DNA from: Solenopsis invicta
Taxonomy: Eukaryota; Arthropoda; Insecta; Hymenoptera; Formicidae
DNA: 64,000 bases
Assembly (NCBI RefSeq): GCF_016802725.1
Contig: NC_052666.1
Span: 30,160,997-30,224,996, forward strand
Direction: 5' to 3'
Below, in pieces: positions 50,496-63,549 of the stretch. The translations under genes were made by a program, and so were the position numbers. Positions within the stretch are counted from its first letter, which is position 1, and the number at the start of each line of letters is the position of its first letter. The notes under the pieces are model-generated. The model was not told the DNA's origin, ran no database searches, and saw only the letters and a list, made by a program, of their open reading frames with translations.

Positions 50496-53400
50496 ATGAA
50501 GTGCCGCTTAACGAGCCGGGTCCCGAGGATGATGCGCATCGCCCTCGTCCTCGGGGTGGCGGTGGTGCACGCGTCGCCGGCCGAGCCCTTGCCCTCCAGC
50601 CTGCTCAGCGGAATCGGTAACGTCGCGAATACCGCAACCAATTTCCGTAAGTCGATCTCGCGATGTCAATCTCCCGATGTCGTCGAGTTTTATTTTACTC
50701 TTCGTACATTTTGCGTATTTATCAGAAATATAGCACACGTTTTCTTTTTTTTTTTTTTAGAAAGTAAAGATTTAAAAAAAGTCGATAATCAGAATTTATC
50801 TTTACAAATGTTTATTAAAAAGTTGTGAGATATGGTTAGATTCAATGTTATAAAAATGTCAGTTATTCAGTAACTACAACCGAGATTGTTTTTTAAATAT
50901 TTTAAACAATTTACTAGATCATGTAAAAAAACTGTCAACCACAGTAATTGAGAATGTATCTTGGTGCCTAATATTATTTTATATAAATCTCAACTAAATT
51001 TATATATTTAAAAATATTTAAAATCTTCAAAATTTTACATAATTTATTTCAAACCGCTAATTATAATAAATTAATTCATTTCTCCACAACCGCGCATAAA
51101 AATTCAAGACAATTACATTAATTAACATCAATAATTTACATTATTTAATTACATTAATTATTTAATAACTCATAAATAATAAATATTGACGTAATAAATT
51201 TTGTAATAATTACTATATGTGTATAATTGCATATTATGCGTTTTTATAAGGTAACATAGAGGAATGTAAAAATTTATTTGTTTTATACAATAGGTTTTGG
51301 TGCAACAACAAACTAAAGATGTTGTATTTCATAAAGTTTAATTTTGTTAAGTAATTTGACATCTCCGTAATTTTATATGGCGCGTAAATTGATGATCCAA
51401 CGCAAGATGCAATAAGGATTACCTACTTACTTATGATGAAAGAAGTCGCTTTGACAGTTTCGTAATTGTCGTCGACTTGGATCATTTAACCAATGCCAAT
51501 CCCGAAACTCATTCGAAATTGAATTTCTTCAGAATTGAAAATTTAAATACTATATTAGTCAGAATGATTTTTAAATTGCCAACGTCATCAGAGATCTATA
51601 AAATAATTTTAGAATTTAGATTTAAACGTAATAGATAACGATGCTCGTAAAAGCGCTGTATTGTCGGCGTTCAATGAAAGTGAAAACGTAAATACGGCGA
51701 TACAACGGTATCAATTAAGGATGAAGCGATGGATGGAAAGTTTAAGTAGGCAGATGTTAGATAACGATATTAGAGAGCTCTGAAGAGGCCTTTCCTCGAC
51801 CGAGCGCGCCGCTTGAAAGTATTTGATTGATGGAAGTAAGACATGAAGGTAAATCTTTGAATTGTCGTACGCCATTTAAATAATTCCTGAATCGGGATCA
51901 CGTAAGCCGCCACGCAAGAATTTCCTAAATATTGCAGTTGACTCGCCACAAAAATTTGCATAAATAGTTTGCATAAATTAATGAAGAATTTATTGTAACG
52001 CGCAGCGACCTAAATTTGTAATCGAATGCAAAATAGATTGCAGCTATACATTATTCCAATTCGATCGACCTCTTAGATAATAATTCATGCACACGTTTCT
52101 CATGCGAAATGATAAATGCTTCGTAACACTGACGTGTTTTTGTAAAAATGCAAATTGCATTAACAACAAACGTCAGAGTAGGACGATATGAAAGGCATTT
52201 GCGATAACTGTAGGTACGTTGTTAACATAAACGGTCAAGATGACATTACGATATTATGTAATTACCTAGAAAATAGTTGAAACGCAGATAAACTCTCTCT
52301 ATTCAGACTGTCATAGGCTATAAATTACGATCGTTAAGATAAGTTATTAGTATAGTAACCAAATTATGCTCATAAATATAAATATATCTAAAGAAAACGT
52401 TACATCACGTACGAAAATTATTATCTCTAACTATGAACGTCGCGATCTTCAGTAATTAAGTTCGACTGATTAATTGAAAAAAAAATGGAATATTTCATTA
52501 GTACAGAAATGGAATATTTCATTAACAAAAAAAATAGAATATTTTATTAAGCAAAAAATGAAAGAACAATCATTTGGCTAAAAAAGTGTTTACTTCAAGG
52601 AAAATCGGAAAAACCAGGAAAACTTGGAATTTTCAAACAATTTCTGTCTTATCCTTGAAATTATGACGTTTCATGAAATTTTGGTACTAAAAAGAAAATA
52701 TTTAAAATTTTAAATTTAAATTCTATCTTTCTCTTTATCTGGAAAAAATTAAAATTTCCCTGATGTATTTTTTTTTTATAATGCAAAATGTTGACAATTA
52801 ATTAGTAAAAAATATGACATGTGTATCCACATAAATTCACGTACATTCTCGTCTCTCTAAAAAATTTAAAAATTTTTAATGCCTGTTTCCAGTAGATTAA
52901 TTTTGATCCCAGTTTAACTAACATTTTTTTTCTTTTAATTCTAAGATTTAAAAGAAGGTAAAAAGTAAGTTAAACTGAGATCAAAGTTAATTCACTTTAA
53001 CATGGACATAAAAGCGTTTAAACACATTTCAAATACTTCCGGTAAGTAAGATTTGTATATTGTGTATAGACACACGTAGATCGTTAAATGCCATTTAGCT
53101 CATATTTCTTTTTTTAGCCCTTTCTCCTATTTAACAATCGAAACTTCAGTTGCCTTTTTTAATAATATTGCGCAGCATTAAAAGAAGTAAAAGTAAATTT
53201 ATTTCAAAACTGCATTCAAATATTATCTAATCTTATACAGTTCCCGGAAACTCCGAAAATTCTCAGAAAATTCTTTTACAAAGTTTGATCAAACACTCTG
53301 TGAAGATAAATCTGATTTCGCAGATTCGGACTGAACCAAAGGTTATCGAAGATTTCGAAGAACATAACGATTTATCACGCTAGCGTAAAAAAATACGGGT

Positions 53401-56400
53401 TAGCATGATTGTCTGCGGAAGCAATAATGACTCAGATTTATTAACGTGGAACGTTTCATGCGCACACGGAATGAAATATTCACTAATAGCGTGGGATTTT
53501 CGCAGTGTATAAGATCGACGGAAGATGCTCTTTATTCATTAACGTCAGCATTAGTCACGTCCGTGCTTGCAGGTGCGGCTATTTTGCACATAGCCGCGCC
53601 GCGAATGCATAATAACAGGAATTACGCGAATACGCGAATCGTTAATCTGTATTAACGCGCGACTTTTTATTCGCGGGACTGCCAGAAAAAAGCTGCGTAA
53701 TCGCATAGCAACCTCGACGTCTTTTTGTAATGTCTCGGTCGAAAGTACTTTTGTCCGCAACGATCATTTAACGCAAGCGTTGTATTATTTAACATCCGTT
53801 GTCGATTTAAGAGCATTAAGAGCAAAGAGTAAGACGCAGTTCACGTGCCCTCTTCCAATTTGTTCGCGAGTAAGATTAGACAAATTTAACATCGCTAAAT
53901 CGTTTGGTGCCCATTAACATGGTCGATTTCGTCGTCGGCAATACGTGTCGGTTACATAACAATGTCGCGCGATGAAAATAAAAAAAACCGTCGGCAAAAA
54001 TTATTGCTTACTGACAGCGTTCTATTACGTCGTCGCATAAACGCGTTAGGAAAAAACTGAAACGCGTGATTTTTACATGCAACGCTCTCGGATACGCCGC
54101 TCAAAGCGCATCTGAGCGTAGCAAATCTCAACGTAACTGTTAAACCGCAAGAGAAAAAAGAACCGTTAAAACTCTTTAAGTTTCGTCAGATCCCGCGAAA
54201 GCGGAGCGACTGTTATATATTCGATAACTAATTTTCGTCAATCCTTTTGCGCATAATAATGAGCTGCTGTTAAACGTGGCGAATGCGTGGCCTTACGTTA
54301 GAGCGCCTTTGTTCTGCGGACAAAACCCTGCTTGAAATTCGATTAATCATTTAATTATCATACCAGAACCGCGAGATTACATGCATTTAACATGCATTTC
54401 TCGATCGGGAAGCCGATCCTAGCTAAAGTTCCCCTTTGTTGTTGTTACGATAAAACAAAACCCTCGCTTGAAATTTCATTAATCATTTAATTACCATATC
54501 GAAACCGGAGAACATTTAACAGGTCCCGCCGATTCCCGGATACATGATGGTCGATCTTCGCATCCGCAATCAGCGTGCCGCCAACAAACGGTTTAATTAA
54601 CGCGTGCAAATAAAGGCGCCTTTAGGGTTGATTGCTAAATGCAACGTGCACGAACATCCTCTGTGTTACACGGTATAGGCATTAATATCAAAGTAAAAGC
54701 AGTCACGTGATCTAGAATATAATCTATCTTTGGATGTGAGAAGAATGGAGAGAAGCGCGCGAACACACGAGAGAGAAATACGAGACAAAACATATTTTAT
54801 ATATTATTCATGTGATATCGGATATCATAATTTACATTTGAGTTATAATGATGCGTCGAGAGTTTAAAATAAAATTGTATGTGTGTACCTATGAAAAAAA
54901 TTTTTCTCTTATTAAAAAAATATAATTAAAAATACTTGGAGCATCCATGCACGTGAATTTAAGACGCACGCGTTTTGGAATTAAAATTAAAACTCTTGAT
55001 CTTCCTATCGTTAATAAAAAGTAAGACACCTTATATTAGCTTACTTAAGCTCCTTCCTAATTTTTCGCTAAATTCAAAATTAGAAACCGATGGCTAGATT
55101 CAAAGTAGAAAGCATTTCTAAGCATTAATTTAAATTTAAAATATGGAACAATTTCAAATATTTATGTGGGTGGAACAAAGATTTTTACAAAAGGTATCAT
55201 TTAGATCATAGTGGGCACACATGTACTCGATATGGCCTAATTATATGTTTTCCTCTTTTAACACTTTTTCAAAAAATGTTTAAAAAATAGATAATAAAGT
55301 GATCCAATATTGCATTAATAATTTTATTAACATATTAACGTGTTTATTAACATATTGACATATAAGTGTGCACAAAAAACTATTTTCGTCAACAATCTAT
55401 TAAGTACATAATTGACTTATTGTAACCTTTCCGCCTTAACCCTTTCGCACTCGTAGTTGCCCTGAGGCAATAATTAGTCTTCAGATACGTCCAGATCTCA
55501 AACTAATCAATATTTGAACAACATTTTTATCTGTTCGAAACCGTTAAAAAGAAAATTACGAAAAAAATAAATATACCATCTCTGTATTATTAGGAACAAT
55601 AATAAATAAAGAAAAATGTTTTTTTCCTTTTTTAAATAAAATTAATTCGGTGTTAAAATGGTTAAAATCATAACTTGTGGCGGATCTTCAGCTAAGGACC
55701 GCCCCCTCAGTTTTATTATTATTAAATTAAAAATTATGATCTGAATTAATAAAAGTATCAAAAAAACATTACAATCAGTGTGTGTACTTATCACTGATCT
55801 AAGCCATATTGGTTCTATCTTATAAAAAGTCCTTTTTTTCTTTGATTATAAGCAGATTATGAAAGCAAAAAATAAAAATAACGACTCGTACATACTGAAG
55901 CAAATAGCGTCAAGGTCAATTAATCGAGCAAATAAGATAAAATATTTAAAAAAATAGTGTATATATTGAAGTATTTTAAATATCACACGTCAATAAAACG
56001 AAACGTTTCCGCTTTACTTTTAGTCTTTCGTAAAAAACGCCAAACAAGCTATTAAGTTCATTTAGTTCCTACAACTGTAATATAATTAATCTTAACGTTG
56101 TGAAAATATGTATAACAAAAATATAAATTAAATACAGCGTTGTAAAATAAATATTAAGCTACAGTAATACGAACTGCGGAGTTTAATAACCATCATTTGA
56201 TAGTTATAGAAAAAAAAAGTAATTTTTTCACGAAATATTAGATCACGAGAAACACAATCAAGAAAATTTTTCTTTTGACCTCATTGTTAACAACAGAATA
56301 CACAAAGTGAGCAGTCAACTTTTGTAAACAAGTCACGTTAACAGCTTGTACGACATACTTGCATTATTTATTCAATTCACCACGTAACTGCTTAAAAACA

Positions 56401-59400
56401 GCAAGTAGGCCAGATTGGGTACTAAGCCATATATGGTATAGTTATCTTATTACTTGGGGCATCCTCACCTCAGGACAAATGCGTCATGCGATAATCGTTT
56501 GTGTTATTCTTCATTTATTGTTTAAAAAAAAAAACGTAATGATTTATATTATATTGCGTGAATTATGAAGCATGCACACTGAAAATTATTATTATTTACT
56601 TAATTATTAGTGATAATTAGTGACGATAGGAAAAGTTTTAATTGTGCTTTCAACCACTGATTAATCGGTACTTTCTTTGGTAGAATGCCTCGTTGACTTG
56701 TAATCGTTTGTTACAGTAACGGGAGTCGTGCAACGGCAAAAAGAACTATTGCATCGCGTTACGGACACTGCCGCGGACTACAGTATGTGTTCGCATAAAT
56801 TGCAATGTTTATTCAAAGGCTTATGCATCCTCTTTACGCTTAGTACGGCTTCAGCGCAGCTTTGAAAAAGGAAAGCGAAAACAGGACAGCTTTTCGAAAT
56901 TTGCAAATGCTTATGCGTACAACTGTATAAATGAAACACTATATTGAAATAGAAACGCTTTAATTTGAAGTCCCCAAAGGATCCCATAATTGTCCTTTAC
57001 ATATTCCAGGCAGCATGAAACATTGCTGCATGTTTTATGCTATCTAGGATTACTACTACAATTATTAATTTATTACATTATTATTTATATAAACTGTATA
57101 ATGGGCTTAATTAAGATAAAAAAAAATAATTAATTTTAGTACACTGTCAAATAGTTCAACTTAATCTTTTAAATTTAATTCAGATGTTTAAAAATGAAAA
57201 TTTGGATTCTTGGTTCCTACACTGTTAATTAAAAATATGTATGACAATTTGCAATCTACTTTTCGGATACTTTTTTTAGTGGGTGCTATTAAAAATTAGT
57301 TACATATAATTTATTATTTTGCAAAATTTCTATAAAATGTATCTCGAGAGATCACAATGTAAACCAGAGCATGTCAAAAAGTTTCAGCGATTATTACTTC
57401 CGTGCGGAGCGTTGAAGAACGTAATTCGCGTTAATGTAAACTTTTCCGAGCGCGCGTGGAGTCGACAAGCAGAGATGCAAATATGCAGACTTCTAACAGA
57501 GAAATAGCAACAGTAATTTGATCTGTAATAACGCAGTGTGGCGCGACGCTTTTGATTGAGAAGAGATTGTGTTTCTCTTTATTACAGATACGCTTGTAAT
57601 TGCATTACAGAAGCTCGTGACCCAGATCGTTTCTTAATTTCTTTTTTGAGTAAGCGGTATCGAGTGGCGCTTTGTTGGCGCTTTCAAATAATCACGATCA
57701 AATTGAATGTTTACACGCTTTACTTATCAATCTTGAACGGTAACGGGAGAAATTAGGAAAATTCAACTCGGGCAACCTAAATGATATGTGCTTTGATAAT
57801 TCAAATTTAAATAATTATAATTAGGATAGTTTATATTTGTTAGTTAAACCTGGAAAATTATGCATGCGCGCAAGTATTATGTATGCGGAATAATTAACGG
57901 ACTTTCTTTACTAATTGCAATGTTACTTATAATCTCGCGACGCGAGAATTGCCAGCTATGAGATTAAAAGAGTAACGTAATTCGGATAATTAATGGCGCG
58001 TTATCACTCGCGATACTTATTTTTTAGGCTTACCGCACAACATATCGTCGAAATGTAGAGAGTGCTAAGAGCAAACAACAAAATAATAAACGTTTTAATA
58101 AACTCAGGAATAAATTAGAAGTCTTCCTGCATATTCTCCATTTAAATGCAAATGGTAGATGTCAAAGACCGAGAGGATTACATTGAGGAGTCAGCACAAT
58201 GCTGATTAATTAATGATCTTATTATACAATTATGCTTGAAATTATTTCCGTGCTTCTATCTTTTCATTTTTCTGAGAAACCTGTGTGTTTTTTTTTATTG
58301 AACATTTCTCAGTTATTCAATTCCTTTTCCTGACATTATTATACATATATTATGTGGATTATATAATTTAAATTATGATAAATTGAATTATAATGTGTTT
58401 CCTTGTTAGTATAATAATTAAAAAATTTATTTTTTTTTTCATTTTAAATAAACTTAGGTTACATTCCAAAACGTCCTTTCCGAGGAAAACTTTACTCGAA
58501 ATACATAGTACACGCAATTGTATTATATCAAGCAAAACTTTCCTCGGAGAGGGATGTTTTGGAATGTTGGTTAATTTAAAAATGAAATACGCATATTAGT
58601 AAACAAGTAATTTCTGCATTTCGAAAACAATAATTTCTCGATAAATGTTAGCATGAGATTTAATTTATTTTTCTCCTTCAAAAGGTTAAAGGTCCACTTC
58701 CCTTTTCGGAAATTAATTTTGTTATTTTTTCTTTAAAATCAATAAAATCATTTTGCGCGATACGTTTTAAATGCGCATGATTCATATCGCTAAACCGTAT
58801 CAAGCCCTATAGAATTTGCAGTAATTTGTTTTCTATTATTCCACAAGACTATGTAAAGCTCGTCGTTTCGCACAACACTGTTTAATTACATTTTGCATAT
58901 GTATAAATAATAAAGGGGAGAGTGACACAACACACAGGAAGCTCGGATCTCGCAGCATTGAAAGAGTTAATACCTAAGCAGCGGCAATATAACAAGTGGG
59001 CGCAACAAGATAAACGAGACAGGGAATGCAAATAAAGAGAAACCCTCGATTTTTTTTTGATTATAGTAACCAGCGCGGTGGAAAAGCCGAGAAATTTATT
59101 GCTTAATGCTACCAGAGTGACGACCGGATATAGTAAGTGTCGCGCATATCCAGTGTCACGTATTTATTAAGTTTGTATTAATTGTCAAATTGGGCAGTTG
59201 ACAGTGCAGCCTCGATAGGTCTCGAGTTCAAGCTGAAAAGATTCCTAGAGAAATTCCGCACTCGGATGCGCAATGGTATTCCGGAATTAGGCATTCCTCC
59301 GTTGGAGCCGTTCACTCTCGACGAGATCGACATCGACATGGACAATCCAGAAATTGGAAAGTGAGTCGACAAATAGATACGCGTACACCTGATTCCAAAG

Positions 59401-62400
59401 AATATGAAAAATTCAGATTCAGAAAATTCAGACAAAAACAAAGAGAGTCTAGATACAAAATTTTAAGCCTCGGTGAAATAATTTCAGGTAAAAAAAATGT
59501 TTGGTTAATATAATTAAATATTTAGTAATGAGTTAGTAAATAATCAATAAAAAGGCTCAATCATTTAAAATTTTTTAAATACAAGATGTAAAGGACAAAA
59601 CGAGCCACGTGATAATTGCTATGATATATGAATAAAATTATAAAATTAATCATAATTTAAACAATACAATTACTCAAACGTTTCGGTTATATATTAAGCC
59701 GTCTTTAGTCATGATACAAATTGTGTGCAATGAAGTAATTAAATCCGTTCGATACAATTGCTAGCGGAATACATTTAATGATGCTTTAAAACATGGTGTG
59801 CAATGAAGTCTCAACACATGATTACATCAGTTCGTTACAATTGCTCGTGGAATACATTTAACGATGCATTGAAATCATAGTAACTTTTTGAGATACGTAG
59901 ATGAGCATGTAACGTTCACAATGTAATGCGATCGATTTTTAATTTACTTCATTAGACTAGCAGTAATTGGATAGGATCAAAATACTGAAAAGTGTCACCA
60001 GATAAAGAAATAAATTGTCAAATGCCGAATATATTGAATTAAAATTATTTCACCAAAGCTTAATAAAGCTATTATCCAAGCTTTATTATAATCAAACTCT
60101 TTTTCCAGTGTAGTCTCAATATACAGTTTTAGAAGACACACTACAAAAAGATCCATAAGATCAAAAATGATTTTAAATAATACATTTTTCGCTAATAATT
60201 TCATTAACATGGTTATAACTTCACTGAATTTTAACTTTATTTAATAGCAATAAAAGTGTAATAGCTGACAAAGTCAATGTCAAAGTTTTTTTCAGTTAAT
60301 GTAGTAGTAGAATAAAAATTCAATAGGACATTATATCAGTTTTGATAATTGATTTCACACGCATTGTCTGTATTTACGTACATTTCAACTTCACTTTATC
60401 GATCGTAAAAAAGGTATACTTCCTAGGAAGTGTATTCTGTGAATATTCAAAACGTATTTGCTTCGCCACTTAGACATCAATTGTTGCAATCTCGCAACGT
60501 GTTAATGCTTCCGCAAACAAGACGTGCGTAAAACGTGATCGTAAATCTGTTTTCACAGCATATCCTTAGTAATCGAGAACCTGGAAATGAGGAACCTATC
60601 GACTTTCTTGATCGACCGAGCCAAGTTATCGCTAATCGGTCCTACTATCACCATCAACATCTCCATTCCGGAGATTTACGCATCGGGGCATTACAACATT
60701 TCCGGGGTACTGGGCGACACGTATCAACTACGCGGCGCGGGCTCTTTCCAAACGATCGTGCGCGACTTCCGCGCTTACGTGAACACCGTACTGGGCTACG
60801 CCAGAGGAATGTATTTGAAGAGATTCGACCTCGACTTCTCGCTGCGCACCATCAAGATGCACTTGGAGAACTTTATGGGCGGCGAGGGAATCGCACAAAT
60901 TATGAGCAAGGTGAGACTAATAAGCACAGTTTTTTTTTTTTTTAACGGGTTTTCATCTATTTAAGCGGTAAACGATCAGTTAAGAAGATCTTTGACTTTG
61001 TGATGAATGAAAATAATGTTTCGTTTTACAAGTACATTTGAATATCACATGAAATTTTAATATCGGAGTACTATTTTCTTTGATCAAGTAAAATGTGCAC
61101 AATTTAAAAATTATTAACTTTTAAAAAATATAAAATGTTTACAAAAATGTTGATTGCGAATAATAATTGCCTTGATAAATATCTACTTAAATTTTAACTG
61201 CTTAACGATTATAATGGTATTGTAGTCTTAAAAAGGCATGTATCATTATATACGATTTAATATAAAAAATTTATGTGATAATAAAATTTATACGATCATG
61301 AAAATAAAAAACATAATATGGTAATTATTTAGTAATAAACGGTCATTCGCTGACGCATCCTAATTATCAAGTTATTTTACGAGAATATTTCTTGGAAACA
61401 ATAAAATCTTTTTTCAACATAAAAATTCTGACAATAAATACCGTATCCTAACCATTAAATAAAGATACAAAAGGTATATTCTGAGTGAGAGAGAAACTGA
61501 CTGACTGACTTTTGTTTACATTCAAGGGCACTGCCCTCTAAGAATATTTATAGTTTAGAAATACAAAGTAAGTTATACAATGAATGTACAATTGTGAGAT
61601 AATAAGTATAGAAAAAAAAATAAAAAGAAAACTAAACTAAAATTGACAGAAATTAAACTTAACTAAAATTGAGAAAAGTAAAACTTAATTATATACAGTG
61701 AAGATTTTATTTCAAGTTAGCCAATAATTAAGTGATTGATTTCGAAAATGAGATAAAGTGTCAAAAGAGAGAGAAAGAGAGCTGAAATTTTATTTCTATT
61801 TTCGAGCTCTTTTTTTGTGCCTCAAAATAATAGTTATCGGAAAATCAGACCTAGTAAATAAAAATGAATTGAAATGGATACAAATGAATTCATTTCGACA
61901 TCACGCTTTTCAAATTCACGCTTCTTATATTTTAAATCCATTTGAATCAAAATAATATAAATATATCCAAATTCAACATTATGAATAATTCGTATTTCAA
62001 TTCATTTGACTAAAAATAACATAATGAGAGTATAAATCCATCCGAATTCCAAATAATAAATAGCTCATTTCGTATTTCAATACATTTAAATCCAAAAATA
62101 ATGAGGACATGAATCCATTCAAATTCAATATGATAAATAGCGCATTTCATATTTCAATCCATATAAGTCCATTTGAATCCAAAAATACTCCGCAATTAAT
62201 CTAAACGGCAAACTCGAATAAATTAAATTGCAATTTTCAAGTCATTTAAATCTATTTTCGTTTGCTGAGGATCCACTTGAGTGTTTCAAGTATCAAAATA
62301 AAAGTGAAAGGTCTAAAGTAAGAGGTAACTGATGTCGAAAGAGCAGAAGTAAAATTTCGACTCGAGAGAAAAAATCTCTTAAACACCAAAGTAACTAGAA

Positions 62401-63337
62401 TTTCATAGACGTCTTCATAAAATCTACATAAAACTGTAGGCATGTAAAAAAATAACCTTTTAAATGAAAGAAAGATAAAATTTATTTTACGATAGTCCTC
62501 GTAATATCTATCCGAGAAGATGACTTTGCAATTTCACACTCCACAGAGATTTATCGCACTTTTTTTAAAATCTCAACCGTTTTCGCGGAATTGTTCGTTT
62601 TACGATCAGTTACTATCTTGCGAGGTAATATTTATCACAAGAAAACTTTTTTACGGTCGTTCCGACTTTATTCGCGATGCACGCAAACATCAGTGGGGCG
62701 AGGTCGCATTTATCCGGCCATTGAAACCGAAATTCCATGTCGCTCGGCGAATATTAATCGCACGATTCATTCGCGTTTCACCTCGGCGCCAACGGGGATC
62801 TCGGCTGCGCAACTGTCGATTTGAACACGTGTCGCCAATTGATAACCACCAAATGACTGCAATAAATCGCAGATTACTGGTACGAGCATTGAAAATGTGA
62901 TACAATTTATACATAACCCGATACTTCGACAACGAAAAATTACAGCGATTTTAATATAACTGCGCGTCATACATTTAATTTTCTCTACAGCTAAATTTCA
63001 GATTAAATAATACTCGGAATCGATGCTCTGACGTAAAATTCCAGCGAAATAAAATCACCGCAGGATGGATTTTATCTGGCGCGTCGCCGCGCCGCGCCGT
63101 TGTGAAGCACGACGGGCATTTCCGATTGTAACAATCAATCCTATCGGTTTACAGGTCTTCGAGGATTTAACACCGGAAGCACTGGACATCATTAAACCGG
63201 ACATATTGCCACCTATCCAGGATCACGTGGCGAGCCACGTGAACGAGACGATTCGTCATTTGACTATGAGGGATCTGTTTCGCGTTCTCCTGGGGGAGTA
63301 CGAGTTCGGTGATATCACGCATCTACTGATACCCTGA
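50496..63337 (+). CDS. JHBP/takeout-superfamily secreted protein
   Basis: Haemolymph juvenile-hormone-binding-protein (JHBP, takeout, DUF233) family: secreted lipid-pocket proteins proposed to carry juvenile hormone or other hydrophobic ligands. Six coding exons with matching phases: 50496-50646, 56717-56782, 59067-59132, 59198-59360, 60559-60910, 63155-63337 (stop TGA), 326 residues against about 240-260 for typical members. A signal peptide spans roughly residues 12-28 (MMRIALVLGVAVVHAS); an ATG at 50529 gives an equally good, 11-residue-shorter start. Family features are IPPLEPFTLDEI, a long antiparallel beta region with GHYNISG and GAGSFQ, and the C-terminal helix LPPIQDHVASHVNETIRHL. Several N-glycosylation sequons (NAT, NLS, NIS, NET) agree with secretion. 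Residues 51-94 come from two 66-nt exons of similar sequence and form an extension before the JHBP fold. The mature chain has no cysteine, so the usual N-terminal disulfide is absent. The ligand is unknown. Confidence 0.87.
52896..52992. mobile_element. Fold-back element in JHBP-gene intron 1
   Basis: ATTAATTTTGATCCCAGTTT-AACTA on the left is mirrored by TTAAACTGAGATCAAAGTTAAT on the right around a T-rich loop. Weaker pairing may extend it to about 52879-53009. Confidence 0.55.
54308..54512. repeat. Local direct duplication in JHBP-gene intron 1
   Basis: CAAAACCCTG-CTTGAAATT, GATTAATCATTTAATTATCATA and AGAACCG at 54321-54380 recur with small changes at 54456-54512. The spacing is about 135 bases. 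Confidence 0.55.
56717..56782 (+). other. Microexon 2 of the JHBP-family gene (22-residue unit)
   Basis: Bounded by GTTACAG and GTATGT, 66 bases, phase 1 on both sides. It encodes LTGVVQRQKELLHRVTDTAADY. It is the same length and phase as the exon at 59067 and shares the pattern (L/I)T--V-----LL---T-----Y with it. Skipping it would keep the frame. Confidence 0.75.
58461..58567. mobile_element. Short fold-back element in JHBP-gene intron 2
   Basis: ACATTCCAAAACGTCC and CCGAGGAAAACTTT on the left are mirrored by AAACTTTCCTCGG and GGATGTTTTGGAATGT on the right. It is 107 bases long. Confidence 0.65.
59067..59132 (+). other. Microexon 3 of the JHBP-family gene (22-residue unit)
   Basis: Bounded by TTATAG and GTAAGT, 66 bases, phase 1 on both sides. 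It encodes ITSAVEKPRNLLLNATRVTTGY, with an N-glycosylation sequon NAT. Only 65 bases of intron separate it from the next exon at 59198, whose first residues (IDSAAS) continue the repeat start. Confidence 0.78.
59724..59880. repeat. Two-copy tandem duplication in JHBP-gene intron 4
   Basis: TGTGCAATGAAGT, TTCGATACAATTGCT and GGAATACATTTAATGATGC at 59724-59796 repeat with small changes at 59797-59880. The unit is about 75-85 bases. Confidence 0.65.
61930..62195. repeat. Diverged tandem array in JHBP-gene intron 5
   Basis: At least three units of about 80-95 bases share the order AAATCCATTTGAATC, AATTCAA-AT-ATAAATA, ATTTC-TATTTCAAT and CATTTAAATCCAAAAATA. The composition is AT-rich and no frame is kept open. 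Confidence 0.6.
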
Positions 63338-63543
63338 GGAGCCATCCGCGAAAAATGTGCAACCATCGAAATGCACCGCCCGAATTATCGGGTCGCGCAA
63401 TTACGAGCGCAATAACACGAGCTAAATGTATCTGACAAACGCGTCGTCGTCCGGGGGTCTTTGTTCGAGGTGTGAGGGATCGATTGCGAACGAAGTACAA
63501 TGCACCGTGGTGTTGCTACGGAGCGTACAATACCCGCGACGAC

Positions 63544-63549
63544 AATAAA
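63544..63549 (+). promoter_or_regulatory. Candidate polyadenylation signal of the JHBP-family gene
   Basis: AATAAA about 210 bases after the stop codon, in a locally GC-richer region where a chance hexamer is less likely than elsewhere in the window. Confidence 0.5.

Noticed and set aside
53446..53655. 69-codon frame within JHBP-gene intron 1, considered as an extra exon
   Set aside because: It is not flanked by splice sites of matching phase, and it lacks both the 22-residue unit pattern and JHBP motifs.
62520..62932. Overlapping frames on both strands in JHBP-gene intron 5
   Set aside because: They lie in a CpG-richer patch of intron; exons 60559-60910 and 63155-63337 join in phase without them.
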